A stretch of DNA of 64,000 nucleotides, taken from a gamma proteobacterium SS-5 (GTDB lineage Bacteria > Pseudomonadota > Gammaproteobacteria > Chromatiales > Chromatiaceae). The stretch covers positions 2,604,001 through 2,668,000 of the forward strand of contig CP032508.2 of NCBI GenBank assembly GCA_009497875.2. The letters run 5' to 3'. The translations under genes and the position numbers were made by a program. Below the pieces are notes generated by a model. It was not told the origin of the DNA and did not search any database. It saw nothing but the letters and a program-made list of their open reading frames with translations. This document shows positions 38,284 through 46,935 of this stretch, one piece after another; positions within the stretch are counted from its first letter, which is position 1, and each line of letters begins with the position of its first letter.

Positions 38284-40236
38284 ATGCGCGCCGGTGGCGA
38301 CATGCGCCAGGTCTGCCTGCACCTGCTGCGCGATGACCTGCCCCGCGCCGGCCTGGCCCTGGCGCGGCTACACGCCTTTGCCCCGGAGCCAGGCGATGGC
38401 AAGCCCCAGGCGGGCTTTGACAGCTTCCCCGGCGAGGCCTTCAACGACTGCATCGGCGACTCCCTGAGCTACTTCGAGCGCATCCACAAACTGCTGAGCC
38501 GTCCCTTGCAGCAACTGCCCACCCCGCCCGCGCCCGGCCCCGCCGCGCTGGATCGCAGCGCCCTGCTGGCCCAGCACCACTGGCTGAGCCGGGCCTGGGC
38601 CAGGGTCGGCCAGTTCGAGACCCGCCAGCAGCAGATCGACGAGCAGCTGCGCGAACTCAATCAACTGCGCAAGAGCCTGGCGGAGCTGGCCGGATTGGAC
38701 CTGGACCTGGGCGAGCTGCACAACCCGCACCGCTTTCTGCACCTGCAGATCGGCCTGGTGCCGACGGAAAATCTGAACAAACTGCGCCGTGCCCTGGCCC
38801 TGTCCGGCTATTTGATCCTGCGCACCAGCCGCGAGCCGGAGCTGAGCCGGGTGCTGATCGGCGGCCCGCGCCAGACCCAGGAGCTGCAAGAGGTGCTCAA
38901 TGCCGCCGGTTTCCAGGCGCTGGACATCCCCGATGACTTTCGCGCCGCCAGCGGCCAGGTGGCCGCCCAGCTGACGCAGCGGCAGGCCGAACTGGAACAG
39001 CGTCAGCACCAGCTGGATCAAGCGATGCAGCTCTGGGTGGACGAGAACGGCCTCAAGCTGATGCAGATCAAACAGGTGCTGGACCGCGCCCGGCCGCTGC
39101 TGGGCATAGGCCGGGCGGCCCAGGCCAGGGGCGAGCTGACCCAGCTGCGCGGCTGGCTGGCAGCGGACCACCTGCCGCAGGCCGAGGCACTATTGCGCCA
39201 GAATCTGCGCCATCCCTTTCTGCTGCAACAGCGCCCGCCCCTGCCGGAGGAATACCCACAGGTGCCGGTGCCGCCAAAGCGCCACCCCTGGCTGCGCCCC
39301 TTCAGCCTGCTGGTGCAGCAGTTCGGCGTGCCCCGCTTCGGCGAGATCGACCCCAGCTGGCTGTTTACCCTCAGCTTCTGCCTGATGTTCGGCATGATGT
39401 TCGGCGATCTGGGCCAGGGTGCGGTGTTTGTCCTGCTCGGTCTGCTGTTTCGCTCCCGCCTGGGCCTGCTGACCCCGCCGCTGGTGCTGGCCGGCGCGGC
39501 CTCCATGCTGTTCGGCCTGCTCTACGGCAGCGTGTTTGGCGTGGAGCACTGGATCGAGCCCCTGTGGCGCTCGCCCCTGTCCGACCCGGCCCTGATGCTG
39601 GGCTACGCCCTGGCCTGGGGGGTGGGCTTCATCACACTGGGCTCGGTCATCGCCATCATCAACCGCCTGCTGGAGCAGGACCTGACCGGTGCCCTGTTCG
39701 ATGCCAGCGGGGTGTTCTCCCTGGTACTCTACCTGTCCCTGGTCGGCGGCCTGTACGGCCTGGCGCAGGGTGATGGTTTCCACCCGGCCGCCCTGCTCCT
39801 GCTGCTGCTCGCCCTGGCGGCCTTCATGCTGCACCTGTGGCGGGAATCGACCGCGCCCTGGGGCGAGCGCGCCCTGACGGTGTTGATCGAGACCTTTGAG
39901 CTGATCATCGGCTATTTTTCCAACAGCCTGTCGTTCCTGCGCGTGGCCGCCTTCAGCCTCAACCACGTCGCCCTGTCCCTGGCCATCTTCACCCTGGCAG
40001 ACACCATGGATGGCGCCGGTCACTGGCTCATGCTGGTGCTGGGCAACCTGTTCGTCATGGTCCTGGAGGGGGCCATAGTGGCCATACAGATCCTGCGCCT
40101 GGAATACTACGAGGGCTTCTCCCGCTTCTTCCGCGCCGATGGCAAGGCCTTCACGCCGCTCAGATACGGCCCCGCCCCCGAGGTGCCCGCCAACCCTCAA
40201 CCCCATCCGCCACTCCATCCGCGAGGTATGCCATGA
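38284..40236 (+). CDS. ntpI: V/A-type ATPase subunit I (a-subunit, membrane stator)
   Basis: 650 aa; the ATG at 38284 is one base after the subunit C stop. The N-terminal about 330 residues are cytoplasmic with long coiled coils; the C-terminal half has about seven to eight membrane helices. GDLGQGAVFVLLGLL and NSLSFLRVAAFSLNH are the family signatures. The membrane Arg of the second (Arg553) is the conserved residue that faces the carboxylate of the rotor ring during ion transfer. Overlaps the K subunit start by four bases. Confidence 0.92.
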   Translation: MRAGGDMRQVCLHLLRDDLPRAGLALARLHAFAPEPGDGKPQAGFDSFPGEAFNDCIGDSLSYFERIHKLLSRPLQQLPTPPAPGPAALDRSALLAQHHWLSRAWARVGQFETRQQQIDEQLRELNQLRKSLAELAGLDLDLGELHNPHRFLHLQIGLVPTENLNKLRRALALSGYLILRTSREPELSRVLIGGPRQTQELQEVLNAAGFQALDIPDDFRAASGQVAAQLTQRQAELEQRQHQLDQAMQLWVDENGLKLMQIKQVLDRARPLLGIGRAAQARGELTQLRGWLAADHLPQAEALLRQNLRHPFLLQQRPPLPEEYPQVPVPPKRHPWLRPFSLLVQQFGVPRFGEIDPSWLFTLSFCLMFGMMFGDLGQGAVFVLLGLLFRSRLGLLTPPLVLAGAASMLFGLLYGSVFGVEHWIEPLWRSPLSDPALMLGYALAWGVGFITLGSVIAIINRLLEQDLTGALFDASGVFSLVLYLSLVGGLYGLAQGDGFHPAALLLLLLALAAFMLHLWRESTAPWGERALTVLIETFELIIGYFSNSLSFLRVAAFSLNHVALSLAIFTLADTMDGAGHWLMLVLGNLFVMVLEGAIVAIQILRLEYYEGFSRFFRADGKAFTPLRYGPAPEVPANPQPHPPLHPRGMP

Positions 40237-40679
40237 TCACTATCGCTACACTGCTCGGCCTGAGCCTGCTGGGGGTCATCCTCAGCGGCCTGTATCTGGA
40301 TCGCCACCCCCTGCCCGCCGCCCAGACCCGACGCTGGCTCGGCCCCAGCCTGCTGGGCAATGCCCTGCTCTTCTTCGCCGCCCAGCTGGCGCTGCTAGGG
40401 CTGGGCATCGCCGAGGTGCATGCCGCCAGCGAGGAGTTGGCCACCGCTGGCCGCGACTTCAGCCTGGGCACCGGTCTGGTCTATATCGGCATCGCCCTGC
40501 CCACCGCCGTGAGCACCGTCGCCGCCGCCCTGGCGGTAGGCCCCATCGGTGCCGCTGCCCTGGCCGCCATCACCGAAAAGCCGGAGATCTTCGGCCGCAC
40601 CCTGGTCTATCTGGGCCTGGCCGAGGGCATAGCCATCTACGGCCTGGTGCTATCCATCCTGCTGGTGGACAAGCTTTAA
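40233..40679 (+). CDS. ntpK: V/A-type ATPase subunit K (proteolipid rotor ring)
   Basis: A 148-aa membrane protein with four helices, that is two hairpins as in Enterococcus NtpK. The ion-carrying carboxylate is Glu131 in the last helix (YLGLAEGIAIYG). Helix 2 carries Gln51 (FFAAQLALLG) and Glu61 near its end. The Gly/Ala-rich helix 3 (STVAAALAVGPIGAAALAAI) is typical of the ring. Whether it moves Na+ or H+ cannot be decided by eye. It is followed by 312 bp of repeats before the next ATPase gene. Confidence 0.9.
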   Translation: MITIATLLGLSLLGVILSGLYLDRHPLPAAQTRRWLGPSLLGNALLFFAAQLALLGLGIAEVHAASEELATAGRDFSLGTGLVYIGIALPTAVSTVAAALAVGPIGAAALAAITEKPEIFGRTLVYLGLAEGIAIYGLVLSILLVDKL

Positions 40680-40991
40680 ATGGGACGCAGAGAACGCAGA
40701 GAAGAATGGGAAAGAAGTAGCCCGGATGGAGTGCAACGGAATCCGGGATTGCCGCTGGGCAGAGTATAAGCAATTAACCTATAAACCGCAGATTACGCCG
40801 ATTATCGCAGATTAAATTATTTATTTTCATTGTGTTAGAGTGGCTTGGCCAGTCACCCGCTGGGTGAGTGGATGCACTTGGCAAACACACTGAAAAATCT
40901 GTGTAGATCGGTGAAATCTGCGGTTCAACTGCCTTTTTTAGGATTATTTGCGTTATTGGCGTTCATTTGCGGACTCAAACAGAAAACAACC
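40680..40991. repeat. 312-bp repeat-filled gap inside the V-ATPase operon
   Basis: No gene is seen. Contents: a GGGACGCAGAGAACGCAGAG tract (40682 on), a TAGCCCGGATGG ... AATCCGGG palindrome (40718-40748), an AACCGCAGATTACGCCG stretch (about 40783) and its approximate inverse GTGAAATCTGCGGTT (about 40911), and ATTGGCGTTCATTTGCGGACT just before the next gene, which recurs at about 42465-42490 before subunit A. Confidence 0.6.
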
Positions 40992-41318
40992 ATGGAAAAG
41001 ACTGCCCTTTACTTCGCCGGTGAATTCGGCCTGGCCACCGGCTTTCGGCTGGCCGGTTTCGAGGTGCTGACCGATGCCAGCGTCGCCGAACTGGAGGCCC
41101 TGCTGAACGACCTGCGCCAGCGGCGCCAGGCCGCCTTCGTGGTGCTCGATCAGCGCCTGGCCGGGGCCGATAGCAAGATCCTGCGCGAGGTGCGCGACGA
41201 GGGCGGGCGGATTCTGATCACCCAGGTGCCCCTGCTGGGCAGCGACGCCCCGCTGCTCTCCTGCGTCGATGCGCACATGCGCCAGATGCTGGGCGACAGC
41301 CTGGACGTCAAGACATGA
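40992..41318 (+). CDS. V/A-type ATPase subunit F (central shaft)
   Basis: 108 aa. The ATG at 40992 is chosen because upstream codons lie in a repeat. The sequence begins with a short beta strand and small Rossmann-like fold (GEFGLATGFRLAGFEVL; AFVVLDQRLAG; ILITQVPLLG) typical of subunit F, which caps the D subunit in the central stalk. Short and single-domain, of normal length. A 157-bp gap with a GGCCACAGAG element follows. Confidence 0.85.
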   Translation: MEKTALYFAGEFGLATGFRLAGFEVLTDASVAELEALLNDLRQRRQAAFVVLDQRLAGADSKILREVRDEGGRILITQVPLLGSDAPLLSCVDAHMRQMLGDSLDVKT

Positions 41319-41324
41319 ACCTAC

Positions 41325-41478
41325 AAAGAGTATTTGGCCACAGAGCCACAGAGCACACAGAGAAAAATCAATGTGTTGGAAAGCGAACATTCAACACCTT
41401 CTAGGTGAGCCTAGTCTGATACGTCACTCTTTGAAATGACTCTGTGATCTCTGTGGCTTAACTGAGGAATATAGGATG
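41325..41478 (+). repeat. GGCCACAGAG dispersed element, complete copy
   Basis: 154 bp between the subunit F and E genes. Its left part matches 3918-3991 and the whole matches, in inverse orientation, the two ends of 6335-6600. Its right end (AACTGAGGAATATAGGATGA) contains the GAGG ribosome-binding site and the ATG of the subunit E gene (41476). Confidence 0.7.
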
Positions 41479-42108
41479 AACGAAGAAGAGCAAGTCAAGG
41501 CCCTGGAACAGGCCATCCTGGAGCGGGCCCAGGGTCTGGCCGAGGAGATCCGGGCCAGGGCGGTGCGCCAGCGGGACGACATACTGCACCACAGCGCCGA
41601 GCGCCTGCGCCAGAAGGAACAGCGGGAGACGCAAAGCGCCAAGGTCAGCGCCGAGCGCAATCTCAGACGCCAGGTGCAGGCCGGTGAACTGCGCCTGCAG
41701 GGTCGGCTGGAACAACTGCGCTGGCAGCTGATCCTGGAGCTGGAGCAACGCCTGACCGAGCGTATAGCGCAACTGCGCGCCCAGCCCGAGGACTACGCCG
41801 ACTGGATGGACCAGCTGATCGACGAGGCGGTGCGCCTGATCCCGCCGGATGCCCTGCGCGCCGAGATGAACGCCGAAGACCTGGAGCGCTTTGCCCCCGG
41901 CTGGGCCAGTCGTATCGAGCGCATCGCGCCGGGCTGGTACATCGAACTCTCGCCCCAGCCGCTGCAGACCCTGGGCGGCATCCTGTTCCACAGCCAGAAC
42001 GGCAAGGTGCGCCTGGATAACCGCTTTGAAGGCCGCCTCGCCCGCCGCAGCCAAGGGGTGCGCCAAGCCATCCAGCGCCAGCTGTTCGGCCACAGGACAG
42101 GAGACTGA
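41476..42108 (+). CDS. ntpE: V/A-type ATPase subunit E (peripheral stalk)
   Basis: 210 aa. The N-terminal half is a coiled coil (EEQVKALEQAILERAQGLAEE; ERLRQKEQRETQSA), and the C-terminal half is the globular tip that binds the catalytic head (GWYIELSPQPLQTLGGILF, VRLDNRFEGRL). This pattern is diagnostic of subunit E. The ribosome-binding site and start codon lie in the end of a dispersed repeat. A 410-bp gap separates it from subunit A. Confidence 0.87.
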   Translation: MNEEEQVKALEQAILERAQGLAEEIRARAVRQRDDILHHSAERLRQKEQRETQSAKVSAERNLRRQVQAGELRLQGRLEQLRWQLILELEQRLTERIAQLRAQPEDYADWMDQLIDEAVRLIPPDALRAEMNAEDLERFAPGWASRIERIAPGWYIELSPQPLQTLGGILFHSQNGKVRLDNRFEGRLARRSQGVRQAIQRQLFGHRTGD

Positions 42109-42518
42109 TTTTTATCGGACCGCGAAGATGGATCGCAAAGGACGCCAAGGTAACGCAAAGGGCGCAAAGGATTACCTGATTACCCCTGTATCTCAGCCCT
42201 CGTCTGGCGTTGGCTTGCTGCTAGGCATAGGGCGGGCCACGCCCGCCGCCAAGCCACTGGTTTGGGCTCTCCTCTGCGTGGGCACGGCGGCCACGGGCCG
42301 CCCTATATGGTTGGCAGCTTTGTCTTTCAATGGATCGCAAAGGATTAGAAAGCTGTAGCCCGGATGCAGTGCAACGGAATCCGGGGTTTTCGCTGGGCAG
42401 GGCCACCCCGGATTCCGCTTCGCTCCATCCGGGCTACGTAAATGAACACTTTGTCATTCATTCGCGTTTATTTGCGTTCATTTGCGGACTTTTTTCAATC
42501 AAATCAGACAACTCGAAC
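42109..42518. repeat. 410-bp repeat-filled gap inside the V-ATPase operon
   Basis: No gene is seen. Contents: a GGATCGCAAAGGACGCCAAG tract (about 42128), the ATAGGGCGG inverted-repeat element copy 2 at 42227-42306, two oppositely oriented CCCGGAT palindromes at 42356-42386 and 42406-42438, and GCGTTCATTTGCGGACTT before the next gene, as before subunit F. Confidence 0.6.
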
Positions 42519-44348
42519 ATGCACAACAAACCAGGCGAAATCCTCGAAATCAACGGCCCCATCGTCAAGGTGCGCCTGCCCGGTGCGCGCAATGGCGGCC
42601 AGGTGCGCATTGGTCGCCTGGGGGTGACCGGCGAGATCATTGCCCTGCAGGCGGATACCGCCCTGGTGCAGGCCTACGAGGGCACCGAGGGCATTCGCCC
42701 CGGCGAGCCGGTGGAGGACCTGGGTTATCCCCTGTCGGTGGAGCTGGGGCCTGGCCTGCTGCAGGGCATCTTTGATGGCATCCAGCGGCCGCTGACCGAG
42801 ATCGCCCGGCTCAGCGGCGACACCATCCCCCGCGGGCTCTCTCTCAAGGCCCTGGACCGCGAGCGCAGCTGGCATTTCAGCCCCAACCCCGATCTGGTGC
42901 CGGGTAATCGACTGGAGGCCGGCGCGGTGCTGGGCAGCGTCGCCGAGACCGCTGCCATCCGCCATCGCATCCTGCTGCCGCCGGATCGCTCCGGCGAGCT
43001 GATGGACCTGGTGGCCGAGGGGGATTACAGCCTGGAGCGGCCTATCGGTCGGCTGCGGGATGAGCAGGGCCGGGTGCACAAGCTCTATCTCTATCACCGC
43101 TGGCCGGTGCGTCGGCCGCGACCCTTTCGCCGTCGCAGCCACGGGATCAAGCCGCTGATCACAGGCCAGCGCATCCTCGATTGCTTCTTTCCCCTGCTCA
43201 AGGGCGGCAAGGCGGCGGTGCCCGGTCCCTTTGGTGCCGGCAAGACCATGGTGCAGCAGCAGATCGCCCGCTGGGCCAATGCCGACATCGTCATCTATGT
43301 CGGCTGCGGCGAGCGCGGCAACGAGCTGGTGGATGTGCTGGAGAGCTTCCCCAAGCTGCAAGACCCCCACAGCGGTCGCGGCATGATGGAGCGCACCCTG
43401 TTGGTGGCCAACACCTCGAATATGCCGGTGGTGGCGCGGGAGGCCTCGATCTACGTGGGGATGACGATGGCCGAGTATTTCCGTGATCAGGGCCTGGATG
43501 TGGTCATGCTGGCGGACTCCACCTCCCGTTGGGCCGAGGCCCTGCGCGAGGTGGCCGGGCGACTGGGGCAGATGCCGGTGGAGGAAGGCTACCCGGCCTA
43601 TCTGGGTTCGCGCCTGGCGGCGGTGTATGAGCGCGCCGGTCGGGTCGAGACCCTGGCCGGGCTGGAGGGCTCGGTGACCCTGATCGGCGCGGTTTCACCC
43701 CCCGGCGGTGACTTCTCCGAGCCGGTCACCAGCCACACCAAGCAGATCATCCAGACCTTCTGGGCCCTGTCCAAGGACCTGGCCGATGCCCGCCACTACC
43801 CGGCGATCGATTGGGTGGATAGCTTTTCCGAGCACGTCGGCGTGGCCGCGCACTGGTGGTCGGCAGAGGTCGATCCCGCCTGGCAGGAGCGGCGCGAGCA
43901 GGCCCTGGCCCTGTTGGCACGGGATGCCGAGCTGTCGCGCATCGTCAATCTGGTGGGGCCTGAGGCCCTCTCCTCGGCGCAGCGCTGGGAGCTGGAGGGC
44001 GCCGCTCTGATCAAGGAGGCGGTGCTGCAGCAAAGCGCGCTGGACGAGATCGACGCCTATTGTTCGCCGCGGAAGCAATTTCTCCTGCTGCAGCTGGTGA
44101 TGGAGCTGTTCGACCAGGGCCGCGAGCTGATCCGCCTCGGCGCGCCGGTGCAGGAACTGGCGGAGCATCCCCTGCTGGCGCGGGTGCGGCGGGCCAAGTC
44201 CAGCTGGAGCAGCAGCGAGCTGGAGCCGCTGCAGGCCTTCATCGACGATGTCCGCCAGGGTTTTATTGCCCTCAAGGCGAACTATCGACAGGGTGGTCGC
44301 CAGCCGGATCAGCAGAACCTGCGGGAGGACGCCCATGAGCAGCCTTGA
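42519..44348 (+). CDS. ntpA: V/A-type ATPase catalytic subunit A
   Basis: 609 aa, the ATP-hydrolysing subunit. The ATG at 42519 gives the usual N-terminal barrel start (GEILEINGPIVKVRL). Seen: the Walker A motif GPFGAGKT at about 236-243, GCGERGNELVDVL, ADSTSRWAEALREV, the non-homologous insertion typical of A subunits before it, and GGDFSEPVTSHT. Length is close to the family norm. It overlaps the subunit B gene by 14 bp. Confidence 0.96.
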   Translation: MHNKPGEILEINGPIVKVRLPGARNGGQVRIGRLGVTGEIIALQADTALVQAYEGTEGIRPGEPVEDLGYPLSVELGPGLLQGIFDGIQRPLTEIARLSGDTIPRGLSLKALDRERSWHFSPNPDLVPGNRLEAGAVLGSVAETAAIRHRILLPPDRSGELMDLVAEGDYSLERPIGRLRDEQGRVHKLYLYHRWPVRRPRPFRRRSHGIKPLITGQRILDCFFPLLKGGKAAVPGPFGAGKTMVQQQIARWANADIVIYVGCGERGNELVDVLESFPKLQDPHSGRGMMERTLLVANTSNMPVVAREASIYVGMTMAEYFRDQGLDVVMLADSTSRWAEALREVAGRLGQMPVEEGYPAYLGSRLAAVYERAGRVETLAGLEGSVTLIGAVSPPGGDFSEPVTSHTKQIIQTFWALSKDLADARHYPAIDWVDSFSEHVGVAAHWWSAEVDPAWQERREQALALLARDAELSRIVNLVGPEALSSAQRWELEGAALIKEAVLQQSALDEIDAYCSPRKQFLLLQLVMELFDQGRELIRLGAPVQELAEHPLLARVRRAKSSWSSSELEPLQAFIDDVRQGFIALKANYRQGGRQPDQQNLREDAHEQP

Positions 44349-45738
44349 ATTTCGTCAGGCCAGTCAGGCCCAGGGCGGCTTGCTGCAGGTGGCCGGTGTC
44401 GCCGAGGTGGCCTTTGGTGACCGGGTTGAGATTCGCGACCATCGCGGCCATCTGCGTAACGGCCAGGTGATCCGCTGTGCCTCTGCCGAGGTGCTGATTC
44501 AGGTGTTTGAAGGCACCGAAGACCTGGATCTGGACAGCACCTGGGTGCGCTTTCTCGATGAACCCCTGAACATTCGCCTGAGCCCGGAGATCCTCGGTCG
44601 CATCTTCAACGGCATCGGCGAGCCGCGGGATGAGCGCCCGCCGATCATCGATGGCGAGAGCCGCAGCATCAACGGCGCGCCGATCAACCCGGCGGCGCGG
44701 GCCTATCCGCGCGAGTTCATCCAGACCGGCATCGCCGCCATCGATGGCCTCAACTCCCTGGTGCGCGGGCAGAAACTGCCCATCTTCAGCGCCTCGGGCC
44801 TGCCGCATAACCGCCTCGCCGCGCAGATCGTGCGCCAGGCGCGCCTGCCGGAAGAAGAAGGCGGTGGCTTTGCCATCGTTTTCGCCGCCATGGGGGTGTC
44901 CTATGCCGATGCGCGCTTTTTTCAGGAGGCCTTTGCCGACTCCGGCGTGCTCGGCAAGGTGGTGATGTTCCTCAACCACGCCGACGATCCGCCGGTGGAG
45001 CGCCTCGCCCTGCCCCGCGCCGCGCTCACCGCCGCCGAGTACCTGGCCTTCGACCTCGACCACCATGTACTGGTGGTGATGACCGACATGACCCACTACG
45101 CCGAGGCCCTGCGCGAGGTGGCTACCGCCAAGGGTGACGTGCCGGCGCGCAAGGGCTACCCAGGCTATCTCTACTCCGACCTGGCGGAGATCTACGAGCG
45201 CTCAGGCCGCATCCGTGACCGCCACGGCTCGGTGACCCTGGTGCCGGTGCTGTCCATGCCCTCGGACGACATCACCCACCCCATTCCCGACCTCACCGGC
45301 TACATCACCGAGGGCCAGATCGTGCTCTCGCGGGAGCTGCACAATCAGGGCATCTATCCGCCGGTGGACATAGCCCCGTCGCTGTCGCGCCTGATGAAGG
45401 ACGGCATCGGCAAGGACTACACCCGCGCCGATCACCCCCGCGTCGCCAATCAGCTCTACGCCCTCTACGCCAAGGCCCAGGAGACGCGCAATCTGGCCTC
45501 CATCATCGGTGCTGAGGAACTTTCGTCCAAGGACCGTCGCTTTTTGGAGTTTGCCGAACGCTTCGATCGGGAGTTCATCGGTCAGGGCGAGGACGACAAC
45601 CGCAGCATCATCGAAACCCTGAATCTGGCTTGGGAGATGCTCTCCCTGTTCCCGCGGGATCAGCTCACCCGTGTCAGCGAGACCGATCTGGCCCACCACT
45701 ACCGTGCCGGCCCCGCCACCAGGGAACCGCCGCCATGA
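44335..45738 (+). CDS. ntpB: V/A-type ATPase regulatory subunit B
   Basis: 467 aa. The ATG at 44335 lies inside the end of subunit A and gives the standard start of the barrel domain. B subunits keep the nucleotide fold but lack the Walker A Lys: here the region reads IFSASGLPHNRLAAQ. Seen as well: VVMTDMTHYAEALREV and RKGYPGYLYSDLAEIYERSGR, family signatures, and SMPSDDITHPIPDLTGYITEGQ-like segment. Its stop overlaps the D subunit start by four bases. Confidence 0.96.
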   Translation: MSSLEFRQASQAQGGLLQVAGVAEVAFGDRVEIRDHRGHLRNGQVIRCASAEVLIQVFEGTEDLDLDSTWVRFLDEPLNIRLSPEILGRIFNGIGEPRDERPPIIDGESRSINGAPINPAARAYPREFIQTGIAAIDGLNSLVRGQKLPIFSASGLPHNRLAAQIVRQARLPEEEGGGFAIVFAAMGVSYADARFFQEAFADSGVLGKVVMFLNHADDPPVERLALPRAALTAAEYLAFDLDHHVLVVMTDMTHYAEALREVATAKGDVPARKGYPGYLYSDLAEIYERSGRIRDRHGSVTLVPVLSMPSDDITHPIPDLTGYITEGQIVLSRELHNQGIYPPVDIAPSLSRLMKDGIGKDYTRADHPRVANQLYALYAKAQETRNLASIIGAEELSSKDRRFLEFAERFDREFIGQGEDDNRSIIETLNLAWEMLSLFPRDQLTRVSETDLAHHYRAGPATREPPP

Positions 45739-46361
45739 GCAAGCTGCGCCTGCGCACCACGCCGACCAAAAGCAGCCTGCTGCGGCTGAAAAGACAGCTG
45801 CGCTTCCTGCACAACGGCCACGCCCTGCTGGAGCGCAAGCGCGAATTGCTCACCCGCCTGGTCTATGAACGCCTGGGGGAATTCAAACAACGCCGCGCCG
45901 CCGCCCAGGAGAGCCTGAAGCAGGCCTATTACTGGCTGAGCCTGGCCCAGCTGCGCATGGGCGGACGCAGCATGCACCAGGCCAGCTTAGGGATTTCTCC
46001 GGCGGTGGAGATCAGCATCCTGCCGCGCCGCGCCCTGGGGATTCAATATCCCGCGGTGCAGGCCCAGCTGTTGCCCCTGCAGCCGGTGGGCCTGCTGGGC
46101 ATAGACCCCAGCTTCGATGAGGCGCGCAAATGCTTCGCCGAGGCAACGCAGAAGCTGGCTATCCTCGCCGAAGCGGAAATGGCCCTCTGCCGCCTGATCA
46201 GCGAACAGCGCAAGGCGCAAAAACGGGTCAACGCGCTGAAATACAACATCATCCCCGCCTACGATCAGGCCATCCGCCGAATCAAGGACCTGCTGGAAGA
46301 GGAAGAACGCGCCACCCTGTTCGCCATCAAGCGGCTGAACGAGCATGGCAAGTCCCTATAG
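45735..46361 (+). CDS. ntpD: V/A-type ATPase subunit D (central shaft)
   Basis: 208 aa. The ATG at 45735 overlaps the subunit B stop. Seen: the basic N-terminus with TPTKSSLLRLKRQL and HALLERKRELL, the conserved shaft signature, a middle segment, and a long C-terminal helix with KRVNALKYNIIPAYDQAIRRI. This is the rotating shaft inside the A3B3 head. Last gene of the operon, followed by a GTTCGC/GCGAAC hairpin. Confidence 0.95.
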   Translation: MSKLRLRTTPTKSSLLRLKRQLRFLHNGHALLERKRELLTRLVYERLGEFKQRRAAAQESLKQAYYWLSLAQLRMGGRSMHQASLGISPAVEISILPRRALGIQYPAVQAQLLPLQPVGLLGIDPSFDEARKCFAEATQKLAILAEAEMALCRLISEQRKAQKRVNALKYNIIPAYDQAIRRIKDLLEEEERATLFAIKRLNEHGKSL

Positions 46362-46390
46362 CCATTACCCACCAAACCGAAGGGCCTGCC

Positions 46391-46416
46391 GTTCGCCTCA
46401 GCCAGGCTCAGCGAAC
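46391..46416. terminator. Hairpin after the V-ATPase operon
   Basis: GTTCGC (46391-46396) and GCGAAC (46411-46416) with GCC/GGC pairing possible in the loop, lying 30 bp after the last ATPase gene. Related to the hairpin at 15851-15880. A CTTTTTCTT run follows at about 46429. Confidence 0.4.
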
Positions 46417-46435
46417 GAACCCGAAGCGCTTTTTC

Positions 46436-46464
46436 TTGCCCCTGTCTGGACCTTCTGGTATAGA
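46436..46464 (+). promoter_or_regulatory. Possible sigma-70 promoter of dksA
   Basis: TTGCCC (46436-46441) and TATAGA (46459-46464) are spaced by 17 bp and lie about 30 bp before the start codon. The bases just after the -10 are partly G/C (TAGCCCG). Confidence 0.45.
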
Positions 46465-46494
46465 TAGCCCGTTTTTTACGCCCGTGAGGGGAAA

Positions 46495-46935
46495 ATGATG
46501 TCAGAAACAGCAACGGACACTGGGCAAGGCCCATTTAACATCAAGCCCTACAAGGAAAAAGAGGGTGAGGAATACATGAACGCCGAGCAGGAGGCGCACT
46601 TCCGCGAGATCCTCATGGCCTGGAAACGGGAACTGATGGAGGAGGTGGACCGTACCGTTGGCCACATGAAGGATGACGCCGCCAACTTCCCCGACCCCAA
46701 CGATCGCGCCACCCAGGAATCGGAATTCAGCCTGGAACTGCGCACCCGTGACCGCGAACGCAAGCTGCTCAAGCGCATCGGCGATATGCTCAAGCGTCTG
46801 GATGAGCATGAATACGGCTACTGCGAGTCCTGCGGCGTGGAGATTGGTCTGCGTCGGCTGGAGGCCCGACCCACCGCCACCCTCTGTATCGACTGCAAGA
46901 CCCTGGATGAGATCCGGGAAAGACAGCGGGCCTGA
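46495..46935 (+). CDS. dksA: RNA polymerase-binding transcription factor DksA
   Basis: 146 aa. Works with ppGpp in the secondary channel of RNA polymerase during the stringent response. Seen: a coiled coil with the tip motif Asp67-x-x-Asp70-Arg-Ala (equivalent to the essential D71/D74/A76 of E. coli) and a four-cysteine zinc finger, Cys110, Cys113, Cys131 and Cys134. Two adjacent ATGs (46495 and 46498) follow a GAGGGG site; either may be used. The next gene, gluQ, begins inside the 3' end, a common gammaproteobacterial pair. Confidence 0.96.
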   Translation: MMSETATDTGQGPFNIKPYKEKEGEEYMNAEQEAHFREILMAWKRELMEEVDRTVGHMKDDAANFPDPNDRATQESEFSLELRTRDRERKLLKRIGDMLKRLDEHEYGYCESCGVEIGLRRLEARPTATLCIDCKTLDEIRERQRA

